Part shown: positions 24,284-35,687 of the stretch, one piece after another
Position numbering within the stretch: the first letter of the stretch is position 1
Layout of the letters: every line of letters begins with the position of its first letter
From: Hydractinia symbiolongicarpus
Taxonomy: Eukaryota > Cnidaria > Hydrozoa > Anthoathecata > Hydractiniidae
Direction of reading: 5' to 3'
Length of the DNA: 64,000 nucleotides
Assembly: GCF_029227915.1 (NCBI RefSeq)
Contig: NC_079877.1
Span: 7,442,001 to 7,506,000, forward strand
Program-made: the position numbers and the translations under genes
Notes under the pieces: generated by a model
Told to the model about the DNA's origin: nothing
What the model saw: the letters and a program-made list of their open reading frames with translations, nothing else
Databases searched by the model: none

Positions 24284-24435
24284 AATTTATTTAAAGTCGA
24301 TTATTCACATATTTACAATAGTTTCCAAAAAAAAGTAATTAAGAAAACTAATCTAAATCGACTAAATTTTTTTTATGTTTACAATTAAATAAAATCATTT
24401 TTTTTATATATATAAACAATAATAACAACAAAGTT
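24284..24435 (-). other. LINE 3' untranslated region with AATAAA
   Basis: 152 AT-rich bases between the ORF2 stop and the tail. On the element strand AATAAA lies at 24291-24286, a few bases before the AAAAG tail. No ORF. Confidence 0.75.
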
Positions 24436-27414
24436 CTATAAAGGGACCTTACATTCATCACAGTTACATTTAGATCCGTCCCACATTTTAATCATGCTTT
24501 TAAAAACTTTAAGGTTGTCACATCGTTTCAAATGTGATGGTAGGTTATTCCAAATCTTTGGTCCCAGGGCTGATAAGCTATTAGTTCCAAAAGTCGCGGT
24601 CCTTTTCCTTGAGACTACCAAATTATTTGTATTTTGTTCTCTGACTGTCCTACCGTTATCATTTAAACAAAATATATCTTTCATAAAAAGAGGGCTGCTG
24701 TTATTTATAGTTTTAGAGATTTCTATACACAATGACCGTAAGCGATTTACATTCATGTGACTCTTGCTGGAATTTTTAAGTAAATTTTCGTATGTACTTA
24801 CCGTATCATTATACAGAAATCTTAATGCTCGTTTTTGTATCATTTCGACTTTAGATAAAGATTTAGAAGAAGAAAAATGCCATATAAGGGAACAATAATT
24901 GAAATTTGCGTAGATAAAACTTTGAATTAAAATATATTTTGCTTGAAAGGATAAGAAACTTCTAAATCGAAATAAGGCATTTAGTTGGGCTGATGCTTTG
25001 CGACACAAATCACTAACGTGTCTGTCAAAATTTAATTTATTGTCTATAGTCACACCTAGTAATTTCACGTTATTTTCACTTTCAATAGTTTTATTTCCTA
25101 TATTAAATTTTAGACCTAAATTATCTGCCTTATTCTTTGTCAGAATTATCGAGTGAAACTTTTCAGGGTTTGCAATCATTTTATTCTCTTTTAACCAGGA
25201 GAGGGCAGTTTTAGCTTCGTTTTCTAAAGTATTTATCAAATTAGGAATAGAATTTGAGAAGTTGGATATTGTGTTATCATCAGCGTAATTATGTAGCTTA
25301 TATTTTTCTATAAAAAGAAACAAATCATTTATAAATATATTGAATATGATAGGTCCCAAAATAGAACCTTGTGGTACACCAGATAAGATAATTTGAAATA
25401 GACTATAGATCCCATTTATTCGAGTGGCTTGCTCTCTATCAGTAAGATAAGATAGAATGAATTGAAGAGACTTATTGTCAAATCCATAAGCAGCTAGTTT
25501 CGCAATTAGTAAGTCATGTGGTACACAGTCAAAAGCTTTTGAAAGATCCATCAAGATCGCACCCACCACATAATTCTTATCGAGTTTACTCTTCCATTCC
25601 TCTATTAAGCGAATTAGTACTTGTTGGGTACTATAGCATTTCCTATAGGCGGAGAGAAAAATCGACAATTTTGATTCCATATAAGCGGTTATTTGTTCTT
25701 TCATAACCCTTTCGTAAAATTTAGAAAAAACATTTAAAACACTGACAGGCCTGTAGTTTGATATTTTAGTTTTATCTTTTCCTCCCTTATCCAATGGTGT
25801 TACAGCAGCTCGCTTAGCTTTGCTTGGAAATTTGTTTAAAACTATGCTACTATTTATAGCATCTGTTAGTGGCGTTACTAGGTGCCTTTTTGCTAATTTT
25901 GTCAGCTTTGATGGTATTGTATCTTCACCTGTTGATACTTTGGTGTTTAAATCATTAAACAGTTTAGAAATTGTATTTTCATCAACTTCTTGGAATGTGA
26001 AGTTCTCATTGTTGTTAGAATCATTGATTTCCTTTATTTTAATGATACTTGGATGATTTTCAAAACTATCAACAATTTCTTCAATCATTTTTGACTTATC
26101 ATTTACATTCTTATATTTTATAGGATTTGGTTTCATGCCACAAGAATTTTCTAAAATATTGATGTAGTATTCGTTGAAAAGTTTGGTTAACTGTTTTTTA
26201 TCAGTAACTAAACTTTCATTTTGAACGATTGCTATATCTCCTTTGCTTATTCCACTTTTATTTGATATCAAGGGTTTAACAGTTTCCCAAAACGTTTTTT
26301 TGGAAATAAAACCTGATTCTGTTACCCTTTTGAAATGGTTTTTGATAGCCTTTTTGCGTAAATTTACACACTTGTTTCTCTGTTTCTTGTACGTGATTTT
26401 GTTTTCAGAAGTAGGATAGATGATAGATGTGAAAACATTGATGAGGTTTTCATAATTCAGTTCAGGATCTTTACTATTACAAATAAAATTTGCGTTCTCA
26501 ACATCACGTAAAAAGTTGGCTTCATTAAAATTTTTGTAACTTCTGTAAATAATTTTCTTGGATGCTAAGCGTGCTAAATGAGATTTTAAAAATGTTGTTA
26601 CCATTTGATGATGATCACTTAATCCTGTTTCACATGTTAGTGTGTGTTGAAAACATCTGGGTCTATTTGTAAGAATGACATCTATAGCTGTTCCGTTAGG
26701 ACTAGCAAAACAGGTTTTGTTTTTGACAAGATTTTCAAGACTAAAAATATCACAGAAATTATTTAAGGTTTCGAAACCAGAATCGTTCGAGTTATGGCAA
26801 TCGATATTTATATCACCCATAATTATTATGTTTTCGACTTTAGATAGAGCTTTATTTAAAGCTATCTCTAATTCCTCAAAAAAGTTGTTTAAGTTTGAAT
26901 AATGAGGTGGTCTATAAATACTGATAACTGTCCATTTTTTATTTCTTATCGTCAATTCTGAGCAAATGATTTCATTATTTGTTATACCCAAATCATTAAC
27001 TTGTCTACAGGCTACTCCTTTCTTAACATATTCAATTAACCCTCCTCCATTTTTGTTCCTATCTTTTCTAGTTCTAATTTCATAGTTATCAATATAGAAT
27101 TGTTCGTTTGGAAAACTCTCATCTAGTTTGGTTTCAGCAAATACAAAATAATCAGGTGAAAATTTTGTCAGAATTTCTTTTGCATCAATTATTTTGTTTC
27201 TGAGACTATTAATGTTTAAATAGCCTAAAAGAGGATTGGAAGGGTACTTAATTCGTAATTTATGTATTTCATCTAAAGAACTTTGGTGAGAATTATGTGT
27301 CGGATTTTGATCATTTCTATATTGACTCCCAACACATTCATCAGGAATATCAGATTTATTATCATCGCAAACTAGTCCAAGCCTATTGAATACCCCTGCT
27401 GATCTAAAAAATTA
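24436..27414 (-). CDS. LINE ORF2: APE endonuclease and reverse transcriptase, likely expressed by -1 frameshift
   Basis: This enzyme nicks the target and reverse-transcribes the LINE RNA from the nick. The frame is open from 27414 (a stop lies just beyond) to the TAG at 24436-24438, and no in-frame ATG occurs before 26820. If entered by slippage at 27405-27411, ORF2 adds about 989 residues to ORF1. I translated the region upstream of 26991 by eye. Endonuclease motifs: NINSLRNK (~27215-27190), AETKLD (~27138-27121), DRNKNGGG, YRPP, MGDINID (26820-26800) and GLSDHH. RT, numbered from codon 26991: NYRPVSVLN 412-420; motif A MDLSKAFD 481-488; motif B SGVPQGS 537-543; motif C NYADDNT 568-574; LGVTIDNKLNF 645-655. 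The C-terminus has the zinc-finger-like KCNCDEC (841-847). No frame breaks. Confidence 0.93.
27342..27398 (-). promoter_or_regulatory. Predicted stem downstream of the frameshift site
   Basis: On the element strand CAGGGGUAUU (27398-27389) can pair with GAUAUUCCUG (27351-27342): ten pairs including three G-U, closing a 37-base loop. It starts 6 bases after the slippery heptamer, within the 5-9 base spacing usual for -1 frameshift stimulators. Whether it forms, or forms a pseudoknot, was not computed. Confidence 0.45.
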
Positions 27415-28808
27415 TTTATAAAAGCTATAAAATTTCGTGCTAACATTATCTTACCATTCTCTCGTAAATGTATGCCATCTTTCCATGGGTGTTCTTCTCT
27501 GATATTGTTGTGTCTGATGTAGCCATAACCGTGTAGATCGGATCCTTCTCTTAATAGTTTGTTAATACTGTTTATTCTATCAGAGTCGACACGTCTGCTC
27601 GTAACCAAGGCAGAGATAAAAACTTTTTTTACTCCGTTACGCACACATTTTTTTCCGATGTCCAGGATCTGTTCAGCAATTTTGTTATCTGACGCTGCAT
27701 TTAGATGACTTGATAAAAGATTGTTGATTCCTACATGGATAACGACAATATCAGGTTTTTCTTGTTCCAGTGTTGGTTGTACGTAATAATTTAAGTTTTC
27801 GACACTTGCTCCTGGGAATATCTTAAATCTCACATTTCCATTTTTTATTTGCTCATTAAATTCTTTCACTCGAATACCTTTTGGTATACTATCGGTCATT
27901 ATCCGTATCTTCTTAGAATGGTGTACATTTTGATGCTCAAGATTCGTAGCTAATTGATCTCTTTCGGGAAACGGATTGATAACAGGGTTGGGTCTTCGTC
28001 TGTGTGTTACATTATTTTTAAAGATATTTGACGAACGAATATGGTTGTTAACATCTACGTGGTGCGTATTTTGACTCTCCTTCGTAAAATTACAATCCTG
28101 ATCACCCCAACTTTGTTGATTAGAATCGTCATTAACTTCAACTCTTAGGTCGTTAAATCTGTTATGATGTAATTCTTCATTTCTATTAACTTTATTTGTA
28201 GAAAACCTTGAGGGACCTTTGATTACGTTGTTCCATTGATTATGCTGTTTAATCGGTTCCACATGTTTACACGTTTCAACTGAATGATCACGTTGATTAC
28301 TGTTTAAAATTTCGCTAACCAATTTTTTGTAATCCTTTATTTCTTCTTTAAGGAAATCTATTTCACTCCTCAGTTGTTTAATTAAAATATTTGACGAGTT
28401 GTCCCCGATCTTGCTCAGTTTATACGAAATAAATTCTTTTAAATCGCAAACCTGTGTTGTCAAACTTTTAAATTTAATGAACTGGCCAAAATTTTTAACT
28501 TCTTCCTCGTACAGATATCCACTTTTATCTTCGATTAAATCGTCAACAACATCTTTCTTTTCCTCTGAAAAAGATTCGTCTGTGCTATTTTCTTTCTCCT
28601 CTTCTACTTGTTTTACAAATAAATAACTTTCTGTACCATTTCTCTCCGTTTTGTTTAATATATTCTGTTGACATAAATCTTTTTGCGTTTGCTCAATAAT
28701 TTCAGGATGCAAGTCTTTTGTGTTAGTTACTATGCTGTCATAGTCAGCTTTCTTTTTCCTTCTATGTATTTCTTTAACAGAATTTAAAACAATATTTTCA
28801 AACTCCAT
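27372..28808 (-). CDS. LINE ORF1: SGNH-hydrolase-like protein with coiled coil (478 aa)
   Basis: ORF1 proteins of LINEs bind the element RNA. Residues 1-65 are charged and could form a small helical or winged-helix fold; that is a guess. About 140-170 has a heptad-like stretch (LRSEIDFLKEEIKDYKKLV), likely a coiled coil. About 170-300 is Asn/His-rich and low complexity. The SGNH/GDSL-like domain spans about 300-465: block I is TDS at 305-307 in IRIMTDSIPKG, with Thr where Gly is usual; FPGAS is at 331-335; block III GINN at 360-363 within VVIHVGINNLL; and DGIH at 444-447 supplies the Asp-His pair. Esterase-like domains in ORF1 are known from CR1-group LINEs. The ATG at 28808 follows an 85-bp leader. 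The stop (TAG, 27372-27374) lies inside the ORF2 frame. Confidence 0.9.
   Translation of the reverse strand: MEFENIVLNSVKEIHRRKKKADYDSIVTNTKDLHPEIIEQTQKDLCQQNILNKTERNGTESYLFVKQVEEEKENSTDESFSEEKKDVVDDLIEDKSGYLYEEEVKNFGQFIKFKSLTTQVCDLKEFISYKLSKIGDNSSNILIKQLRSEIDFLKEEIKDYKKLVSEILNSNQRDHSVETCKHVEPIKQHNQWNNVIKGPSRFSTNKVNRNEELHHNRFNDLRVEVNDDSNQQSWGDQDCNFTKESQNTHHVDVNNHIRSSNIFKNNVTHRRRPNPVINPFPERDQLATNLEHQNVHHSKKIRIMTDSIPKGIRVKEFNEQIKNGNVRFKIFPGASVENLNYYVQPTLEQEKPDIVVIHVGINNLLSSHLNAASDNKIAEQILDIGKKCVRNGVKKVFISALVTSRRVDSDRINSINKLLREGSDLHGYGYIRHNNIREEHPWKDGIHLRENGKIMLARNFIAFINNFLDQQGYSIGLD
27405..27411 (-). promoter_or_regulatory. Slippery heptamer U UUU UUA for -1 ribosomal frameshifting
   Basis: On the element strand bases 27411-27405 read TTTTTTA. 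ORF1 codons here are TTT (27410-27408) and TTA (27407-27405), encoding Phe467 and Leu468, so the heptamer is in the X XXY YYZ phase required. Slipping back one base enters the ORF2 frame, which reads Phe-Arg-Ser-Ala-Gly-Val onward to the endonuclease. The ORF1/ORF2 overlap is 27372-27414, and ORF2 has no ATG there. Confidence 0.75.
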
Positions 28809-28893
28809 TTGTCAACAGTTAAACAACAAGTTTTACTAAGTTTTAAAAACACGTCCGCTTCGTCCGCTTGCTAATGTTTATTTGATTTTTCTA
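28809..28893 (-). other. LINE 5' leader with a 9-bp tandem repeat
   Basis: 85 bases before the ORF1 ATG. aagcggacg occurs twice in tandem (28869-28861 and 28860-28852), the only G+C-rich patch in the leader. This short leader could be complete or slightly 5'-truncated. No initiator or downstream promoter element was recognised with confidence. Confidence 0.6.
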
Positions 28894-28898
28894 CTGAT
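28894..28898. repeat. Target-site duplication, right copy (LINE)
   Basis: ctgat, matching 24256-24260. The satellite monomer resumes in phase directly after it. Confidence 0.75.
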
Positions 28899-30329
28899 AT
28901 TACTAGGTTGCATCGCTTTTAACTGTGAAACGTTTGACTGTGCGACTTAATTGAACTGATTTTGGACTTTGACCTTATAAATGTTATAAGTGAGACAATT
29001 GGACTCCAAGAAATAACATTCTTCTTAATTTGACATGATTGCTGGAACTCAGCGATTACACTGGGCGCTGTGGTAGCGCTTTATTTAAAAATTAAGATGA
29101 ATAAGTCATTTTTTACTGTGGGACCAATCCTAGCCGTTATCGCGCGCTGAATAAATAGAGACAGTTTCAAAAACCACATTTCATTGACTTTCTAACGGTG
29201 TTAATCCGTTTGAGTTGCAACGGTTGGGTCACATATTCGTACCAACATGTATTTAGCGAAATTTTTCGGATATTACTAGGTTGCATCGTTCTAACAGTGA
29301 AACGATTGACTGTGGGACTTAATTGAACCAACTTTGGACTTTGACCCCATAAGTGTGATAAATGAGGCAATTCGACTCCAAGAAAGAACATTCTTCTTAA
29401 TTTGACATGATTGCCGGAACTCAGCGATTACACTGGGCGCTGTGGTAGCGCTTTATTTAAAAATTAAGATAAATAAGTCTTTTTTTACTGTGGCACCAAT
29501 CCTAGCCGTTATCGCGCGCTGAATAAATAGAGACAGTTTCAAAAACCACAATTCATTGACTTTCTAACGGTATCAATCCGTTTGAGCAACAACAGTTGCG
29601 TCACATATTCGTACCAAAATGTATTTAGTGATTTTCTTCTGATAATACTAAGTTGTATCGCTTTTAACAGTGAAACTATTGACTGTGGTAATTATTTGAA
29701 CTGATTTAGGACTGTGACCTTATAAATGTGATAAATGAGGCAATAGGTCTTCAAGGAATAACATTCTTCTTAATTTGACATGATTGCTGGAATTCAGGGA
29801 TTACATTAGGCTCTGTGGTAGCCCTTTTTTAAAAATTTAGATAAATAAGTCATTTTTACTGTGGGACCAATCCTAGCCGTTAGCGCGCGCTGAAGATATA
29901 GAGACAGTTTCACAAACTCCATTTCATTGACTTTCTAACGGTGTCAATCCTTTTGAGTTACAGCGGTTGCGTTACATATTAGTACCAACATGTATTTAGC
30001 GAAAGTATTCTGATATTACTAGGTTGCATCGCTTTTAACTGTGAAACGGTTGACTGTGCGACTTAATTGAACTGATTTTGGACTTTGACCTTATAAATGT
30101 TATAAGTGAGACAATTGGACTCCAAGAAATAACATTCTTCTTAATCTGACATGATTGCTGGAACTCAGCGATTACACTGGGCGCTGTGGTAGCGCTTTAT
30201 TTAAAAATTAAGATAAATAAGTCTTTTTTTACTGTGGGACCAATCCTAGCAGTTATCGCGCGCTGAAGAAATAGAGACAGTTTCAAAAACCACATTTCAT
30301 TGACTTTTTAACGGTGTCAATCCATTTGA

Positions 30330-32335
30330 GTTACAACGGTTGCGTCACATATTCGTACCAACATGTATTTTGCGAAAGTATTCGGATATTACTAAGTTGT
30401 ATCGCTTTCAACAGTGAAACGATTGACTGTGGGACTTAGTTGAACTGATTTTGGACTTTGACCTTATAAATGTGATGAATGAGTCATTTTGACTACAAGA
30501 AATGACATTCTTCTTAGTTTGACATGATTGCTGGAACTCAGCGATTACACTGGGCGATGTGGTAACGCTTTATTTAAAAATTAAGATAAATAAATCATTT
30601 TGTACTGTGGGACCAATCCTAGCCGTTATCGCGCGCTGAAGAAATAGAGACAGTTTCAAAAACTACATTTCATTGACTTTCTAACAGTGTCAATCCGTTT
30701 GAGTTAGAACGGTTGCGTCACATAATCGTACCAGCATGTATTTAGTGATTTTCTTCCCATATTACTAAGTTGTATCGCTTTCAACAGAGAAACGATTGAC
30801 TGTGGGACTTAATTGAATTGATTTTGGGCTTTGTCCTTATAAATGTAATAAATGAGCCATTATGACTAGAAGAAATAACATTCTTCTTAATTTAACATGA
30901 TTGCTGGAATTCAGCGATTACATTAGGCTCTGTGGTAACCTTTTTTTAAAAATTTAGATAAATAAGTCATTTTTTACTGTGGGACCAATCCTAGCCGTTA
31001 GTTCGCGCTGAAGAAATAGAAACAGTTTCAAAAACTCCATTTCATTGACTTTCTAACGGTGTCAATGCGTTTGATTTACAACGGTTGCGTCACATAATCG
31101 TACCAACATGTATTTAGTGATTTTCTTCCGATATTACTAAGTTGTATCGCTTTCAACAGTGAAACGATTGACCGTGGGAATTAATTCAACTGATTTTGGA
31201 CTGTGACCTTATAAATGTGATTAATGCGCCAATTGGTCTCCAAGGAATAACATTCTTCTTAATTTGATATGATTGCTGGAATTCAGCGGTTACATTAGGC
31301 TCTGCGGTAGCGCTTTATTTAAAAATTTAGATAAATAAGATTTTTCCACTGTGGGATCAATCCTGGCCGTTAGCACGTGCTGAAGAAATAAAAACATTCT
31401 CAAAAACTACATTTCATTGATTTCTTGGCGGTTTAATTCCGTTTGAGTTACAACGGTTGCGTCACATATTCGTACCAACATGTATTTAGCGAAAGTATTC
31501 GGATATTACTAGGTTGCATCGCTTTTAACTGTGAAACGTTTGACTGTGCGAATAATTGAACTGCTTTTGGACTTTGACCTTATAAATGTTATAAGTGAGA
31601 CAATTGGACTCCAAGAAATAACATTCTTCTTAATTTGACAAGATTGCTGGAACTCAGCGATTACACTGGGCGCTGTGGTAGCGCTTTATTTAAAAATTAA
31701 GATGAATAAGTCATTTTTTACTGTGGGACCAATCCTAGCCGTTAGTTTGCGCTGAAGAAGTAGAGACAGCTTCAAAAAGTACATTTCATTGACTTTCTAA
31801 CGGTGTCAATCCGTTTGAGTTGCAACGGTTGGGTCACATATTCGTACCAACATGTATTTAGCGAAATTTTTCGGATATTACTAGGTTGCATCGTTCTAAC
31901 AGTGAAACGATTGACTGTGGGACTTAATTGAACTAACTTTGGACTTTGACCCCATAAGTGTGATAAATGAGACAATTGGACTCCAAGAAAGAACATTCTT
32001 CTTAATTTGACATGATTGCCGGAACTCAGCGATTACACTGGGCGCTGTGGTAGCGCTTTATTTAAAAATTAAGATAAATAAGCCTTTTTTTACTGTGGGA
32101 CCAATCCTAGCCGTTATCGCGCGCTGAAGAAATAGAGACAGTTTCAAAAATCACATTTCATTGACTTTCTAACGGTGTCAATCCGTTTGAGTTACAACAG
32201 TTGCGTCACATATTCGTACTAAAATGTATTTAGTGATTTTCTTCGGATAATACTAAGTTGTATCGCTTTTAACAGTGAAACTATTGACTGTGGTAATTAT
32301 TTGAACTGATTTAGGACTGTGACCTTATAAATGTG
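30330..32335 (+). repeat. Long satellite module, copy 1 (offset 3352)
   Basis: Matches 33682-35687 at a constant 3352-bp offset (nine monomers). Rare markers are shared, for example 'tgtattttgcgaaag', 'gggcgatgtggtaacgc' and 'gacaagattgctgg'. The continuation 32341-32990 matches 36066-36715 at about 3725 bp, so copy 2 holds one extra monomer. Confidence 0.82.
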
Positions 32336-33681
32336 ATAAATGAGCCATTTTGACTACAAGAAGTAACATTCTTCTTAATTTGACATGATTGCTGGAACTC
32401 AGTGATTACACTGGGCGCTGCGGTAGCGCTTTATTTAAAAATTAAGATAAATAAGTCATTCTTTACTGTGGGACCAATCCTAGCCGTTAGTTCGCGCTGA
32501 AAAAATGAAGACATTCTCAAAAACTACATTTCATTGATTTCTTGGCGGTATAATTCCGTTTGAGTTACAACGGTTGCGTCACATATTCGTACCAACATGT
32601 ATTTAGCGAAAGTATTCGGATATTACTAGGTTGCATCGCTTTTAACTGTGAAACGTTTGACTGTGCGACTTAAATGAACTGATTTTGGACTTTGACCTTA
32701 TAAATGTTATAAGTGAGACAATTGGACTCCAAGAAATAACATTCTTCTTAATTTGACATGATTGCCGGACCTCAGCGATTACACTGGACCCTGTGGTAGC
32801 GATTCATTTAAAAATTTAGATAAATAAGTCATTTCTACTGTGGGACCAATCCTAGCCGTTAGCGCGCGCTGAAGATATAGAGACAGTTTCACAAACTCCA
32901 TTTCATTGACTTTCTAACGGTGTCAATCCGTTTGAGTTACAGCGGTTACGTCACATATTCGTACCAACATGTATTTAGCGAAAGTATTCTGATATTACTA
33001 GGTTGCATCGCTTTTAACTGTGAAACGTTTGACTGTGCGACTTAATTGAACTGATTTTGGACTTTGACCTAATAAATGTTATAAGTGAGACAATTGGACT
33101 CCAAGAAATAACATTCTTCTTAATTTGACATGATTGCTGCAACTCAGCGATTACACTGGGCGCTGTGGTAGCGCTTTATTTAAAAATTAAGATAAATAAG
33201 TCTTTTTTTACTGTGGGACCAATCCTAGCAGTTACCGCGCGCTGAAGAAATAGAGACAGTTTCAAAACCACATTTCATTGACTTTTTAACGGTGTCAATC
33301 CGTTTGAGTTACAACAGCTGCGTCACATATTCGTACCAAAATGTATTTAGTGATTTTCTTCCGATATTACTAAGTTGTATCGCTTTTAACAGTGAAACGA
33401 TTGACTGTGGGAATTATTTGAACTGATTCAGGACTTTGACCTTATAAATGTAATAAATGAGCCATTTTGACTAAAAGAAATATCATTCTTCTTAATTTTA
33501 CATGATTGCTGGAACTCAGCGATTACACTGGGCGCTGTGGTAGCGCTTTATTTAAATATTTAGATAAATAAGATTTTCTTACTGTGGGACCAATCCTGGC
33601 AGTTAGCACGCGCTGAAGAATAAAAAAGACATTCTCAAAAACTACATTTCATTGATTTCTTGGCGGTATAATTCCGTTTGA

Positions 33682-35687
33682 GTTACAACGGTTGCGTCAC
33701 ATATTCGTACCAACATGTATTTTGCGAAAGTATTCGGATATTACTAAGTTGTATCGCTTTCAACAGTGAAACGATTGACTGTGGGACTTAGTTGAACTGA
33801 TTTTGGACTTTGACCTTATAAATGTGATGAATGAGTCATTTTGACTACAAGAAATGACATTCTTCTTAGTTTGACATGATTGCTGGAACTCAGCGATTAC
33901 ACTGGGCGATGTGGTAACGCTTTATTTAAAAATTAAGATAAATAAATCATTTTGTACTGTGGGGCCAATCCTAGCCGTTATCGCGCGCTGAAGAAATAGA
34001 GACAGTTTCAAAAACTACATTTCATTGACTTTCTAACAGTGTCAATCCGTTTGAGTTAGAACGGTTGCGTCACATAATCGTACCAGCATGTATTTAGTGA
34101 TTTTCTTCCCATATTACTAAGTTGTATCGCTTTCAACAGAGAAACGATTGACTGTGGGACTTAATTGAACTGATTTTGGGCTTTGTCCTTATAAATGTAA
34201 TAAATGAGCCATTATGACTAGAAGAAATAACATTCTTCTTAATTTAACATGATTGCTGGAATTCAGCGATTACATTAGGCTCTGTGGTAACCTTTTTTTA
34301 AAAATTTAGATAAATAAGTCTTTTTTACTGTGGGACCAATCCTAGCCGTTAGTTCGCGCTGAAGAAATAGAAACAGTTTCAAAAACTCCATTTCATTGAC
34401 TTTCTAACGGTGTCAATGCGTTTGATTTACAACGGTTGCGTCACATAATCGTACCAACATGTATTTAGTGATTTTCTTCAGATATTACTAAGTTGTATCG
34501 CTTTCAACAGTGAAACGATTGACCGTGGGAATTAATTCAACTGATTTTGGACTGTGACCTTATAAATGTGATTAATGCGCCAATTGGTCTCCAAGGAATA
34601 ACATTCTTCTTAATTTGATATGATTGCTGGAATTCAGCGGTTACATTAGGCTCTGCGGTAGCGCTTTATTTAAAAATTTAGATAAATAAGATTTTCCCAC
34701 TGTGGGACCAATCCTGGCCGTTAGCACGTGCTGAAGAAATAAAAACATTCTTAAAAACTACATTTCATTGATTTCTTGGCGGTTTAATTCCGTTTGAGTT
34801 ACAACGGTTGCGTCACATATTCGTACCAACATGTATTTAGCGAAAGTATTCGGATATTACTAGGTTGCATCGCTTTTAACTGTGAAACGTTTGACTGTGC
34901 GACTTAATTGAACTGCTTTTGGACTTTGACCTTATAAATGTTATAAGTGAGACAATTGGACTCCAAGAAATAACATTCTTCTTAATTTGACAAGATTGCT
35001 GGAACTCAGCGATTACACTGGGCGCTGTGGTAGCGCTTTATTTAAAAATTAAGATGAATAAGTCATTTTTTACTGTGGGACCAAACCTAGCCGTTAGTTT
35101 GCGCTGAAGAAGTAGAGACAGCTTCAAAAAGTACATTTCATTGACTTTCTAACGGTGTCAATCCGTTTGAGTTGCAACGGTTGGGTCACATATTCGTACC
35201 AACATGTATTTAGCGAAATTTTTCGGATATTACTAGGTTGCATCGTTCTAACAGTGAAACGATTGACTGTGGGACTTAATTGAACTAACTTTGGACTTTG
35301 ACCCCATAAGTGTGATAAATGAGACAATTGGACTCCAAGAAAGAACATTCTTCTTAATTTGACATGATTGCCGGAACTCAGCGATTACACTGGGCGCTGT
35401 GGTAGCGCTTTATTTAAAAATTAAGATAAATAAGCCTTTTTTTACTGTGGGACCAATCCTAGCCGTTATCGCGCGCTGAAGAAATAGAGACAGTTTCAAA
35501 AATCACATTTCATTGACTTTCTAACGGTGTCAATCCGTTTGAGTTACAACAGTTGCGTCACATATTCGTACTAAAATGTATTTAGTGATTTTCTTCGGAT
35601 AATACTAAGTTGTATCGCTTTTAACAGTGAAACTATTGACTGTGGTAATTATTTGAACTGATTTAGGACTGTGACCTTATAAATGTG
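33682..35687 (+). repeat. Long satellite module, copy 2 (offset 3352)
   Basis: Second copy of 30330-32335, with only scattered differences. An additional monomer at about 35690-36065 resembles the one near 23.2-23.6 kb on the far side of the LINE, so it was probably lost from copy 1. Confidence 0.82.

Larger units (their letters stand above)
24261..28893 (-). mobile_element. Non-LTR retrotransposon (CR1/Jockey-group LINE), apparently full length
   Basis: A 4633-bp insertion in a class II monomer. In element order: an 85-bp 5' leader, ORF1 (SGNH-hydrolase-like), ORF2 (APE endonuclease and RT, no RNase H seen), a ~150-bp 3' UTR with AATAAA, and a tail of AAAAG repeats. Neither ORF has an internal stop. 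The 5-bp target duplication is short, as is common for CR1-group elements. The exact clade (CR1, L2, Rex1, Daphne and so on) cannot be settled by eye. Satellite copies with the empty site exist in the same window. Confidence 0.93.

Noticed and set aside
24494-26902. Plus-strand ORFs of 62-88 codons inside LINE ORF2, and 28399-28626 inside ORF1
   Set aside because: Antisense shadows of the intact LINE genes.
26989-26991. TTG at 26991 as the ORF2 start codon
   Set aside because: The same frame continues open upstream and encodes the conserved first part of the APE endonuclease (NINSLRNK, AETKLD, DRNKNGGG), so the protein begins further upstream.
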